A DNA stretch of 64,000 nt from Aplectana chamaeleonis (Eukaryota; Nematoda; Chromadorea; Rhabditida; Cosmocercidae), in the NCBI GenBank assembly GCA_029168955.1, contig JAPDOI010000131.1:1240001-1304000 (forward strand), in the 5' to 3' direction. Positions 45,689-58,842 of this stretch are shown here, piece by piece; within the stretch, counting starts at the first letter, position 1, and each line of letters begins with the position of its first letter. The notes beneath the pieces are model-generated. The model did not search any database. It was not told where the DNA came from and worked only from the letters and a program-made list of their open reading frames with translations. The translations under genes were made by a program, and so were the position numbers.

Positions 45689-46110
45689 TTACCTTGTGTT
45701 GTTACAATTGACAATTCGAGCAGTTACAATTACAGTTACAGTTAAAGTGGCTTTTTTATTATGGAGCTCTGCACCTTATTATGAGCGACTTACACTCGGG
45801 GCTGGGCACACGTCCCGGAATTGCGATTTTGAATACGCACCCCTTAGCTCGGTACCTTTTTAAGCACCCCCTTTTGGGAGATCAAAATCGGCTGTTTCTT
45901 TAGGAGTCGTGCACAGTAGCCAAGACTTTGACTTCCTGATTTTGACAAACCAGTGTCCAAAAAACATCGAACAGAGAGAAATTCGAATTTCTCGAAAAAA
46001 GGCCCTGTAATTTCAAGACACTAGTGGAATCCGATGACAAAAAATTGTAAGTAAGACGGCAACTTATGGGAATAGATGAAACATTTTTTTATCTCAAAAC
46101 ACTTTGGCAA
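45689..46110. other. No supported gene
   Basis: 45705-45745 is an imperfect CAGTTACAATTA tandem. The rest is unassigned. Confidence 0.4.
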
Positions 46111-46113
46111 TCG

Positions 46114-46136
46114 CTCCAGCCGCGAAGCGGCTGGAG
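46114..46136 (-). repeat. 3'-terminal hairpin of element 1
   Basis: CTCCAGCCGC, loop GAA, then GCGGCTGGAG: a perfect 10-bp stem three bases from the element edge. Identical in element 2 at 52015-52037. Confidence 0.95.
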
Positions 46137-46344
46137 AGGTTTGGTTTTGCCTGGCACTTGTGATCACTTAGATTTTGGTAAAGTAGTTAATAAAACCTGT
46201 AAAACAAATTTTCTAGAGATTTCCTTCTGGATATAAGTGAGAGAGTATAGAAGACACCCGCTGACAAAATTTGAGCCAAATCGATTGAAAATTAACAAAG
46301 TTAGATCGGCGGAAGCTTAGCTAAAATTCGCGTTTTTTCTTGTA

Positions 46345-46408
46345 ACGCGTCCCTCGTGTCCTGTTCCTCGTCCCTCGTCCCTCGTCCCTCGTCCCTCGTT
46401 CCTCGTTC
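46345..46408. repeat. CCCTCGT short tandem repeat
   Basis: About eight copies of a 7-bp TCCCTCG unit with variants TTCCTCG and GTCCTGT. Element 2 has the same block with fewer units (52250-52288), showing independent length change. Confidence 0.85.
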
Positions 46409-46445
46409 GCGCCACTAGCCACTGCCAGTGGTCGCAGGCTATCAG

Positions 46446-49400
46446 TACATAGGGCATCTGATGACGTCATCAGGGTGTCATGTAAAGTACATAGGGCATC
46501 TGATGACGTCATCAAGATGTCATGTAAAGTACATAGGGCATCTGATGACGTCATCAGGGTGTCATGTAAAGTACATAGGGCATCTGATGACGTCATCAGG
46601 GTGTCATGTAAAGTACATAGGGCATCTGATGACGTCATCAGGGTGTCATGTAAAGTACATAGGGCATCTGATGACGTCATCAAGATGTCATGTAAAGTAC
46701 ATAGGGCATCTGATGACGTCATCAGGGTGTCATGTAAAGTACATAGGGCATCTGATGACGTCATCAGGGTGTCATGTAAAGTACATAGGGCATCTGATGA
46801 CGTCATCAAGATGTCATGTAAAGTACATAGGGCATCTGATGACGTCATCAGGGTGTCATGTAAAGTACATAGGGCATCTGATGACGTCATCAAGATGTCA
46901 TGTAAAGTACATAGGGCATCTGATGACGTCATAAGGGTGTCACGTAAAGTACATAGGGCATCTGATGACGTCATCAGGGTGTCATGTAAAGTACATAGGG
47001 CATCTGATGACGTCATCAAGATGTCATGTAAAGTACATAGGGCATCTGATGACGTCATCAGGGTGTCATGTAAAGTACATAGGGCATCTGATGACGTCAT
47101 CAAGATGTCATGTAAAGTACATAGGGCATCTGATGACGTCATCAGGGTGTCATGTAAAGTACATAGGGCATCTGATGACGTCATCAGGGTGTCATGTAAA
47201 GTACATAGGGCATCTGATGACGTCATCAAGATGTCATGTAAAGTACATAGGGCATCTGATGACGTCATCAGGGTGTCATGTAAAGTACATAGGGCATCTG
47301 ATGACGTCATCAGGGTGTCATGTAAAGTACATAGGGCATCTGATGACGTCATCAGGGTGTCATGTAAAGTACATAGGGCATCTGATGACGTCATCAGGGT
47401 GTCATGTAAAGTACATAGGGCATCTGATGACGTCATCAGGGTGTCATGTAAAGTACATAGGGCATCTGATGACGTCATCAGGGTGTCATGTAAAGTACAT
47501 AGGGCATCTGATGACGTCATCAGGGTGTCATGTAAAGTACATAGGGCATCTGATGACGTCATCAGGGTGTCATGTAAAGTACATAGGGCATCTGATGACG
47601 TCATCAGGTGTCATGTAAAGTACATAGGGCATCTGATGACGTCATCAGGGTGTCATGTAAAGTACATAGGGCATCTGATGACGTCATCAGGGTGTCATGT
47701 AAAGTACATAGGGCATCTGATGACGTCATCAGGGTGTCATGTAAAGTACATAGGGCATCTGATGACGTCATCAGGGTGTCATGTAAAGTACATAGGGCAT
47801 CTGATGACGTCATCAGGGTGTCATGTAAAGTACATAGGGCATCTGATGACGTCATCAGGGTGTCATGTAAAGTACATAGGGCATCTGATGACGTCATCAG
47901 GGTGTCATGTAAAGTACATAGGGCATCTGATGACGTCATCAGGGTGTCATGTAAAGTACATAGGGCATCTGATGACGTCATCAGGGTGTCATGTAAAGTA
48001 CATAGGGCATCTGATGACGTCATCAGGGTGTCATGTAAAGTACATAGGGCATCTGATGACGTCATCAGGGTGTCATGTAAAGTACATAGGGCATCTGATG
48101 ACGTCATCAGGTGTCATGTAAAGTACATAGGGCATCTGATGACGTCATCAGGGTGTCATGTAAAGTACATAGGGCATCTGATGACGTCATCAGGGTGTCA
48201 TGTAAAGTACATAGGGCATCTGATGACGTCATCAGGGTGTCATGTAAAGTACATAGGGCATCTGATGACGTCATCAGGGTGTCATGTAAAGTACATAGGG
48301 CATCTGATGACGTCATCAGGGTGTCATGTAAAGTACATAGGGCATCTGATGACGTCATCAGGGTGTCATGTAAAGTACATAGGGCATCTGATGACGTCAT
48401 CAGGGTGTCATGTAAAGTACATAGGGCATCTGATGACGTCATCAGGGTGTCATGTAAAGTACATAGGGCATCTGATGACGTCATCAGGGTGTCATGTAAA
48501 GTACATAGGGCATCTGATGACGTCATCAGGGTGTCATGTAAAGTACATAGGGCATCTGATGACGTCATCAGGGTGTCATGTAAAGTACATAGGGCATCTG
48601 ATGACGTCATCAGGATGTCATGTAAAGTACATAGGGCATCTGATGACGTCATCAGGGTGTCATGTAAAGTACACTTGGGCATCTGACGACGTCATCAGGG
48701 TGTCATGTAAAGTACATAGGGCATCTGATGACGACATCAAGGTGTCATGTAAAGTACATAGGGCATCTGATGACGTCATCAGGATGTCATGTAAAGTACA
48801 TAGGGCATCTGATGACGTCATCAGGATGTCATGTAAAGTACATAGGGCATCTGATGACGTCATCAGGGTGTCATGTAAAGTACATAGGGCATCTGATGAC
48901 GTCATCAGGGTGTCATGTAAAGTACATAGGGCATCTGATGACGTCATCAGGATGTCATGTAAAGTACATAGGGCATCTGATGACGTCATCAAGGTGTCAT
49001 GTAAAGTACATAGGGCATCTGATGACGTCATCAGGGTGTCATGTAAAGTACATAGGGCATCTGATGACGTCATCAGGATGTCATGTAAAGTACATAGGGC
49101 ATCTGATGACGTCATCAGGATGTCATGTAAAGTACATAGGGCATCTGATGACGTCATCAGGGTGTCATGTAAAGTACATAGGGCATCTGATGACGTCATC
49201 AGGGTGTCATGTAAAGTACATAGGGCATCTGATGACGTCATCAGGGTGTCATGTAAAGTACATAGGGCATCTGATGACGTCATCAGGGTGTCATGTAAAG
49301 TACATAGGGCATCTGATGACGTCATCAGGGTGTCATGTAAAGTACATAGGGCATCTGATGACGTCATCAGGGTGTCATGTAAAGTACATAGGGCATCTGA

Positions 49401-50812
49401 TGACGTCATCAGGGTGTCATGTAAAGTACATAGGGCATCTGATGACGTCATCAGGGTGTCATGTAAAGTACATAGGGCATCTGATGACGTCATCAGGATG
49501 TCATGTAAAGTACATAGGGCATCTGATGACGTCATCAGGGTGTCATGTAAAGTACATAGGGCATCTGATGACGTCATCAGGGTGTCATGTAAAGTACATA
49601 GGGCATCTGATGACGTCATCAGGGTGTCATGTAAAGTACATAGGGCATCTGATGACGTCATCAGGGTGTCATGTAAAGTACATAGGGCATCTGATGACGT
49701 CATCAGGGTGTCATGTAAAGTACATAGGGCATCTGATGACGTCATCAGGATGTCATGTAAAGTACATAGGGCATCTGATGACGTCATCAGGGTGTCATGT
49801 AAAGTACACTTGGGCATCTGACGACGTCATCAGGGTGTCATGTATAAAGTACATAGGGCATCTGATGACGTCATCAGGGTGTCATGTAAAGTACATAAGG
49901 CATCTGATGACGTCATCAGGATGTCATGTAAAGTACATAGGGCATCTGATGACGTCATCAGGGTGTCATGTAAAGTACATAGGGCATCTGATGACGTCAT
50001 AAGGGTGTCATGTAAAGTACATAGGGCATCTGATGACGTCATCAGGATGTCATGTAAAGTACATAGGGCATCTGACGACGTCATCAGGGTGTCATGTAAA
50101 GTACATAGGGCATCTGATGACGACATCAAGGTGTCATGTAAAGTACATAGGGCATCTGATGACGTCATCAGGATGTCATGTAAAGTACATAGGGCATCTG
50201 ATGACGTCATCAGGATGTCATGTAAAGTACATAGGGCATCTGATGACGTCATCAAGGTGTCATGTAAAGTACATAGGGCATCTGATGACGTCATCAGGGT
50301 GTCATGTAAAGTACATAGGGCATCTGATGACGTCATCAGGGTGTCATGTAAAGTACATAGGGCATCTGATGACGTCATCAGGATGTCATGTAAAGTACAT
50401 AGGGCATCTGATGACGTCATCAAGGTGTCATGTAAAGTACATAGGGCATCTGATGACGTCAAAAGGGTGTCATGTAAAGTACATAGGGCATCTGATGACG
50501 TCATCAGGGTGTCATGTAAAGTACATAGGGCATCTGATGACGTCATCAGGATGTCATGTAAAGTACATAGGGCATCTGATGGCGTCATCAGGATGCCATG
50601 TAAAGTACATAGGGCATCTGATGACGTCATCAGGGTGTCATGTAAAGTACATAGGGCATCTGATGACGTCGTCAGGATGTCACGTAAAGTACATAGGGCA
50701 TCTGATGACGTCATTAGGATGTCATGTAAAGAACATAGTGCATCTGATGACGTCATCATGGTGTCATGTAAAGTACATAGGGCATCTGATGACTTCATCA
50801 GGACGTCGTGGA
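46446..50812. repeat. 42-bp CRE-palindrome minisatellite, array 1 (~104 units)
   Basis: The unit GTAAAGTACATAGGGCAT plus CTGATGACGTCATCAG plus GGTGTCAT repeats for 4.4 kb. The 16-bp middle is a perfect palindrome containing TGACGTCA, the ATF/CREB site. Most units differ only at one or two positions (GGGTG, GGATG, AGATG, AGGTG; ATAAGG; AAAAGG). 41- and 43-bp units occur (47605, 48107, 48668, 49806) and shift frame. Because 42 is divisible by 3 the array is open in several frames on both strands, giving long 14-residue-repeat open frames. These are not called as genes. Confidence 0.98.
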
Positions 50813-50949
50813 AAGTGAGTAGCGCTTAATTCGTAGCGTGCGCAACAAGTTTGTTGCTTACTGATTATTATAGCAATCAATGCTATTTGAAAATATTGAA
50901 GATTTTTTCATAGATATTACTTCGTAATATCAATAAAAAGTGAACAATT

Positions 50950-51562
50950 CTATCAAAAAGGGTCTTCCAAGCGAAAGAGGTTTGGTTGGCGTCAGAAACG
51001 TCCCAACAAAAAGAGAACAATAGGTAAGTAGATTGAGGAGAGTCTACAAAAAGTGAACAATATTCTCTGAGAGTAATTTTTCTTGGTGAACACTTCTTAA
51101 CAGCGAAAACAAAGCCGTGCGGTGTTCTACACAGAAGCTTTCTGTGGTTCCAATAATGGTCTTGATTACGCAAGAACCGTTTAAACGTATGTGCATGTAA
51201 ACCTAACTCTTACCATCAGAATAGAAGATGACGTCGCAAAGACTTAGACAGACTGTTAGGTCTTGCTGTAAGGAGAAGCAAAACAATAAAATAGAAATAC
51301 AGCATTAAGCAAGAGTAATCCCGTAAAATCTCGCTAAACGAATAGAAGTGCTTTTTCCGAAAGACACTATACCCATCATCGTAAAATGCCACAACGGTTT
51401 GTTTCCGCTGTTAAGAAGTGTTCACCAAGAAAAATTACTCTCAGAGAATATTGTTCACTTTTTGTAGACTCTCCTCAATCTACTTACCTATTGTTCTCTT
51501 TTTGTTGGGACGTTTCTGACGCCAACCAAACCTCTTTCGCTTGGAAGACCCCTTTTTGATAG
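50950..51562. repeat. Inverted repeat at the 5' end of element 1
   Basis: CTATCAAAAAGGG begins both ends. Arms 50950-51113 and 51403-51562 are near-perfect reverse complements (GGTTTGGTTGGCGTCAGAAA; AACAATAGGTAAGTAGA; CACTTCTTAACAGCG). The loop holds a ~110-bp segment that lies in the other orientation in element 2. Confidence 0.9.
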
Positions 51563-52011
51563 ATTACAAATAACAACAGAACCACTACTACAGAATGAAT
51601 AATGTTTTCTGTCGAAAGTTTTAATGAACCTATGAAGGATTAGCTTAGAAATAAATATTCCTTTTCGATATGGAAGCAAGATAGGTTTTACGTGATGCGT
51701 AGAGACTGGAAAAATTCGAGTTTTATCCGCCTGGAATGCCACCATTCGTTAGAATTCGGCTTGCCGTGCGACATGGAACTTTTCCGCATCTTGACAGCAC
51801 ACACTGGAATGGACGCGCTCGCAATAATAATTAAAAATGTAATTTATCAGAGAACGGGGAGGAGAAAAGAAATGAAACTGGAAGAAATGGAAATAAGCAG
51901 AAGTAGGATATTCTCGATGTACCCATTGTAAGAGTTTAATGCAATTAAACAAAGTTGGAGCGGGGGTAAGTATTTAGCATTGAGAAGGTTCATTTAAACG
52001 AAGCTAGTTTA
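51563..52011. other. Unique spacer between the two Helentron-like elements
   Basis: About 450 bp present once. An open frame at 51692-51931 has no recognised domain. The spacer shows that the two elements are separate insertions or a duplication with later divergence, not one continuous array. Confidence 0.5.
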
Positions 52012-52014
52012 TCG

Positions 52015-52037
52015 CTCCAGCCGCGAAGCGGCTGGAG
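52015..52037 (-). repeat. 3'-terminal hairpin of element 2
   Basis: Identical to 46114-46136: 10-bp perfect stem with GAA loop, three bases from the element edge. Confidence 0.95.
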
Positions 52038-52325
52038 AGGTTTGGTTTTGCCTGGCACTTGTGATCACTTAGATTTTGGTAAAGTAGTTAATAAAACCTG
52101 TAAAACAAATTTTCTAGAGATTTCCTTCTGGATATAAGTGAGAGAGTATAGAAGACACCCGCTGACAAAATTTGAGCCAAATCGATTGAAAATTAACAAA
52201 GTTAGATCGGCGGAAGCTTAGCTAAAATTCGCGTTTTTTCTTGTAACGCGTCCCTCGTGTCCTGTTCCTCGTCCCTCGTTCCTCGTTCCTGCCACTAGCC
52301 ACTGCCAGTGGTCGCAGGCTATCAG

Positions 52326-55300
52326 TACATAGGGCATCTGATGACGGCATCAGGGTGTCATGTAAAGTACATAGGGCATCTGATGACGTCATCAGGATGT
52401 CATGTAAAGTACATAGGGCATCTGATGACGTCATCAGGGTGTCATGTAAAGTACATAGGGCATCTGATGACGTCATAAGGGTGTCATGTAAAGTACATAG
52501 GGCATCTGATGACGTCATCAGGGTGTCATGTAAAGTACATAGGGCATCTGATGACGTCATCAGGGTGTCATGTAAAGTACATAGGGCATCTGATGACGTC
52601 ATCAGGGTGTCATGTAAAGTACATAGGGCATCTGATGACGTCATCAGGGTGTCATGTAAAGTACATAGGGCATCTGATGACGTCATCAGGGTGTCATGTA
52701 AAGTACATAGGGCATCTGATGACGTCATCAGGGTGTCATGTAAAGTACATAGGGCATCTGATGACGTCATCAAGATGTCATGTAAAGTACATAGGGCATC
52801 TGATGACGTCATCAAGATGTCATGTAAAGTACATAGGGCATCTGATGACGTCATCAGAGTGTCATGTAAAGTACATAGGGCATCTGATGACGTCATCAGG
52901 GTGTCATGTAAAGTACATAGGGCATCTGATGACGTCATCAGGGTGTCATGTAAAGTACATAGGGCATCTGATGACGTCATCAGGATGTCATGTAAAGTAC
53001 ATAGGGCATCTGATGACGTCATCAGGATGTCATGTAAAGTACATAGGGCATCTGATGACGTCATCAGGGTGTCATGTAAAGTACATAGGGCATCTGATGA
53101 CGTCATCAGGGTGTCATGTAAAGTACATAGGGCATCTGATGACGTCATCAGGGTGTCATGTAAAGTACATAGGGCATCTGATGACGTCATCAGGGTGTCA
53201 TGTAAAGTACATAGGGCATCTGATGACGTCATCAGGGTGTCATGTAAAGTACATAGGGCATCTGATGACGTCATCAGGGTGTCATGTAAAGTACATAGGG
53301 CATCTGATGACGTCATCAGGGTGTCATGTAAAGTACATAGGGCATCTGATGACGTCATCAGGGTGTCATGTAAAGTACATAGGGCATCTGATGACGTCAT
53401 CAGGGTGTCATGTAAAGTACATAGGGCATCTGATGACGTCATCAGGATGTCATGTAAAGTACATTGGGCATCTGATGACGTCATCAGGGTGTCATGTAAA
53501 GTACATAGGGCATCTGATGACGCCATCAGGGTGTCATGTAAAGTACATAGGGCATCTGATGACGTCATCAAGGTGTCATGTAAAGTACATAGGGCATCTG
53601 ATGACGTCAAAAGGGTGTCATGTAAAGTACATAGGGCATCTGATGACGTCATCAGGGTGTCATGTAAAGTACATAGGGCATCTGATGACGTCATCAGGAT
53701 GTCATGTAAAGTACATAGGGCATCTGATGACGTCATCAAGGTGTCATGTAAAGTACATAGGGCATCTGATGACGTCAAAAGGGTGTCATGTAAAGTACAT
53801 AGGGCATCTGATGACGTCATCAGGATGTCATGTAAAGTACATAGGGCATCTGATGACGTCATCAAGGTGTCATGTAAAGTACATAGGGCATCTGATGACG
53901 TCAAAAGGGTGTCATGTAAAGTACATAGGGCATCTGATGACGTCATCAGGGTGTCATGTAAAGTACATAGGGCATCTGATGACGTCATCAGGATGTCATG
54001 TAAAGTACATAGGGCATCTGATGACGTCATCAGGATGTCATGTAAAGTACATAGGGCATCTGATGACGTCATCAAGGTGTCATGTAAAGTACATAGGGCA
54101 TCTGATGACGTCATCAGGGTGTCATGTAAAGTACATAGGGCATCTGATGACGTCATCAGGGTGTCATGTAAAGTACATAGGGCATCTGATGACGTCATCA
54201 GGGTGTCATGTAAAGTACATAGGGCATCTGATGACGTCATCAGGGTGTCATGTAAAGTACATAGGGCTTCTGATGACGTCATCAGGATGTCATGTAAAGT
54301 ACATAGGGCATCTGATGACGTCATCAGGATGTCATGTAAAGTACATAGGGCATCTGATGACGTCATCAGGATGTCATGTAAAGTACATAGGGCATCTGAT
54401 GACGTCATCAGGGTGTCATGTAAAGTACATAGGGCATCTGATGACGTCATCAGGGTGTCATGTAAAGTACATAGGGCATCTGATGACGTCATCAGGGTGT
54501 CATGTAAAGTACATAGGGCATCTGATGACGTCATCAGGGTGTCATGTAAAGTACATAGGGCATCTGATGACGTCATCAGGGTGTCATGTAAAGTACATAG
54601 GGCATCTGATGACGTCATCAGGGTGTCATGTAAAGTACATAGGGCATCTGATGACGTCATCAGGATGTCATGTAAAGTACATAGGGCATCTGATGACGTC
54701 ATCAGGATGTCATGTAAAGTACATAGGGCACCTGATGACGTCATCAGGGTGTCATGTAAAGTACATAGGGCATCTGATGACGTCATAAGGGTGTCATGTA
54801 AAGTACATAGGGCATCTGATGACGTCATCAGTGTGTCATGTAAAGTACATAGGGCATCTGATGACGTCATCAGGATGTCATGTAAAGTACATAGGGCATC
54901 TGATGACGTCATCAGGGTGTCATGTAAAGTACATAGGGCATCTGATGACGTCATCAGGGTGTCATGTAAAGTACATAGGGCATCTGATGACGTCATCAGG
55001 GTGTCATGTAAAGTAGATAGGGCATCTGATGACGTCATCAGGGTGTCATGTAAAGTACATAGGGCATCTGATGACGTCATCAGGGTGTCATGTAAAGTAC
55101 ATAGGGCATCTGATGACGCCATCAGGGTGTCATGTAAAGTACATAGGGCATCTGATGACGTCATCAGGGTGTCATGTAAAGTACATAGGGCATCTGATGA
55201 CGTCATCAGGATGTCATGTAAAGTACATAGGGCACCTGATGACGTCATCAGGGTGTCATGTAAAGTACATAGGGCATCTGATGACGTCATCAGGGTGTCA

Positions 55301-58300
55301 TGTAAAGTACATAGGGCATCTGATGACGTCATCAGGGTGTCATGTAAAGTACATAGGGCATCTGATGACGTCATCAGGGTGTCATGTAAAGTACATAGGG
55401 CATCTGATGACGTCAGCAGGATGTCATGTAAAGTACATAGGGCATCTGATGACGTCATCAGGGTGTCATGTAAAGTACATAGGGCATCTGATGACGTCAT
55501 AAGGGTGTCATGTAAAGTACATAGGGCATCTGATGACGTCATCAGGGTGTCATGTAAAGTACATAGGGCATCTGATGACGTCATCAGGATGTCATGTAAA
55601 GTACATAGGGCATCTGATGACGTCATCAGGATGTCATGTAAAGTACATAGGGCACCTGATGACGTCATCAGGGTGTCATGTAAAGTACATAGGGCATCTG
55701 ATGACGTCATCAGGGTGTCATGTAAAGTACATAGGGCATCTGATGACGTCATCAGGGTGTCATGTAAAGTACATAGGGCATCTGATGACGTCATCAGGGT
55801 GTCATGTAAAGTACATAGGGCATCTGATGACGTCATCAGGGTGTCATGTAAAGTACATAGGGCATCTGATGACGTCATCAGGGTGTCATGTAAAGTACAT
55901 AGGGCATCTGATGACGTCATCAGGATGTCATGTAAAGTACATTGGGCATCTGATGACGTCATCAGGTGTCATGTAAAGTACATAGGGCATCTGATGACGC
56001 CATCAGGTGTCATGTAAAGTACATAGGGCATCTGATGACGTCATCAAGGTGTCATGTAAAGTACATAGGGCATCTGATGACGTCAAAGGGTGTCATGTAA
56101 AGTACATAGGGCAATCTGATGACGTCATCAGGGTGTCATGTAAAGTACATAGGGCATCTGATGACGTCATCAGGGTGTCATGTAAAGTACATAGGGCATC
56201 TGATGACGTCATCAGGGTGTCATGTAAAGTACATAGGGCATCTGATGACGTCATCAGGATGTCATGTAAAGTACATAGGGCATCTGATGACGTCATCAGG
56301 GTGTCATGTAAAGTACATAGGGCATCTGATGACGTCATCAGGGTGTCATGTAAAGTACATAGGTCATCTGATGACATCATCAGGGTGTCATGTAAAGTAC
56401 ATAGGGCATCTGATGACGTCATCAGGGTGTCATGTAAAGTACATAGGGCATCTGATGACGTCATCAGGGTGTCATGTAAAGTACATAGGGCATCTGATGA
56501 CGTCATCAGGGTGTCATGTAAAGTACATAGGGCATCTGATGACGTCATCAGGATGTCATGTAAAGTACATAGGGCATCTGATGACGTCATCAGGGATATC
56601 ATGTAAAGTACATAGGGCATCTGATGACGTCATCAGGGTGTCATGTAAAGTACATAGGGCATCTGATGACGTCATCAGGGTGTCATGTAAAGTACATAGG
56701 GCATCTGATGACGTCATCAGGGTGTCATGTAAAGTACATAGGGCATCTGATGACGTCATCAGGATGTCATGTAAAGTCCATAGGGCATCTGATGACGTCA
56801 TCAGGGTGTCATGTAAAGTACATAGGGCATCTGATGACGTCATCAGGGTGTCATGTAAAGTACATAGGGCATCTGATGACGTCATCAGGGTGTCATGTAA
56901 AGTACATAGGGCATCTGATGACGTCATCAGGTGTCATGTAAAGTACATAGGGCATCTGATGACGTCATCAGGGTGTCATGTAAAGTACATAGGGCATCTG
57001 ATGACGTCATCAGGGTGTCATGTAAAGTGCATAGGGCATCTGATGACGTCATCAGGGTGTCATGCAAAGTACATAGGGCTTCTGATGACGTCATCAAGGT
57101 GTCATCTAAAGTACATAGGGCATCTGATGACGTCATCAGGGTGTCATGTAAAGTACATAGGGCATCTGATGACGTCATCAAGGTGTCATGTAAAGTACAT
57201 AGGGCATCTGATGACGTCATCAGGGTGTCATGTAAAGTACATAGGGCATCTGATGACGTCATCAGGGTGTCATGTAAAGTACATAGGGCATCTGATGACG
57301 TCATCAGGATGTCATGTAAAGTACATAGGGCATCTGATGACGTCATCAGGATGTCATGTAAAGTACATAGGGCATCTGATGACGTCATCAGGGTGTCATG
57401 TAAAGTACATAGGGCATCTGATGACGTCATCAGGGTGTCATGTAAAGTACATAGGGCATCTGATGACGTCATCAGGGTGTCATGTAAAGTACATAGGGCA
57501 TCTGATGACGTCATCAGGGTGTCATGTAAAGTACATAGGGCATCTGATGACGTCATCAGGGTGTCATGTAAAAGTACATAGGGCATCTGATGACGTCATC
57601 AGGATGTCATGTAAAGTACATAGGGCATCTGATGACGTCATCAGGGTGTCATGTAAAGTACATAGGGCATCTGATGACGTCATCAGGGTGTCATGTAAAG
57701 TACATAGGGCATCTGATGACGTCATCAGGGTGTCATGTAAAGTACATAGGGCATCTGATGACGTCATCAGGGTGTCATGTAAAGTACATAGGGCATCTGA
57801 TGACGTCATCAGGGTGTCATGTAAAGTACATAGGGCATCTGATGACGTCATCAGGGTGTCATGTAAAGTACATAGGGCATCTGATGACGTCATCAGGATG
57901 TTATGTAAAGTACATAGGGCATCTGATGACGTCATCAGGGTGTCATGTAAAGTACATAGGGCATCTGATGACGTCATCAGGATGTCATGTAAAGTACATA
58001 GGGCATCTGATGACGTCATCAGGATGTCATGTAAAGTACATAGGGCATCTGATGACGTCATCAGGGTGTCATGTAAAGTACATAGGGCATCTGATGACGT
58101 CATCAGGGTGTCATGAAAAGTACATAGGGCATCTGATGACGTCATCAGGGTGTCATGTAAAGTACATAGGGCATCTGATGACGTCATCAGGATGTCATGT
58201 AAAGTACATAGGGCATCTGATGACGTCATCAGGGTGTCATGTAAAGTACATAGGGCATCTGATGACGTCATCAGGGTGTCATGTAAAGTACATTGGGCAT

Positions 58301-58703
58301 CTGATGACGTCATTAGGATGTCATGTAAAGAACATAGTGCATCTGATGACGTCATCATGGTGTCATGTAAAGTACATAGGGGACCTGATGACGTCATCAG
58401 CGGCCATGTAAAGTACATAGGGCATCTGATGACGTCATCAGGGTGCCATGTAAAGTACATAGGGCATCTGATGACGTCATCAGGATGCCATGTAAAGTAC
58501 ATAGGGCATCTGATGACGTCATCAGGATGTCATGTAAAGTACATAGGGCATCTTATGACGTCATCAGGATGTGACGTAAAGTACATAGGGCATCTGATGA
58601 CGTCATTAGGATGTCATGTAAAGAACATAGTGCATCTGATGACGTCATCATGGTGTCATGTAAAGTACATAGGGCATCTGATGACGTCATCAGGACGTCG
58701 TGG
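52326..58703. repeat. 42-bp CRE-palindrome minisatellite, array 2 (~152 units)
   Basis: Same unit as array 1 over 6.4 kb. Variant pairs (AAGGTG unit followed by AAAAGGG unit) recur at about 53565, 53735, 53865 and 56040, and once in array 1 near 50420, indicating block duplications. The right edge carries degenerate terminal units (AAAGAACATAGTGCATC, ATCATGGTG) twice, at about 58310-58370 and 58600-58660; array 1 has them once. Continuous open frames of more than 1200 codons on both strands are an arithmetic consequence of the 42-bp period. Confidence 0.98.
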
Positions 58704-58842
58704 AAAGTGAGTAGCGCTTAATTCGTAGCGTGCGCAACAAGTTTGTTGCTTACTGATTATTATAGCAATCAATGCTATTTGAAAAATATTGAAGATTTTT
58801 TCATAGATATTACTTCGTAATATCAATAAAAAGTGAACAATT

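Larger units (their letters stand above)
46111..51562 (-). mobile_element. Helentron-like (HINE) element 1 with expanded central minisatellite
   Basis: Read on the minus strand: 5' start CTATCAAAAAGGGG (51562), subterminal repeat AGAGGTTTGGTT (51535-51524), an A/T-rich region with an internal inverted copy of the 5' end (50950), the 42-bp array, a 300-bp 3' region, the complementary subterminal repeat (46146-46135), then a 10-bp-stem hairpin (46136-46114) and terminal CGA. Host T lies on each side. From family knowledge, asymmetric ends, paired subterminal repeats, a 3' hairpin, no target duplication and T-T insertion describe Helentron-derived HINE/DINE elements, which often carry central tandem repeats. 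No Rep/helicase is present. A plain segmental duplication is the alternative. Confidence 0.6.

Noticed and set aside
46321..50829. Long open frames with 14-residue repeats (for example LCTLHDTLMTSSDA and CKVHRASDDVIRVS) as repetitive proteins
   Set aside because: They occur on both strands and in several frames simultaneously, as expected for a 42-bp unit without stops. No promoter, splice or domain evidence.
46446..58703. CRISPR-like array, because of regular repeats
   Set aside because: There are no unique spacers; the whole 42-bp unit is repeated. The other features are eukaryotic.
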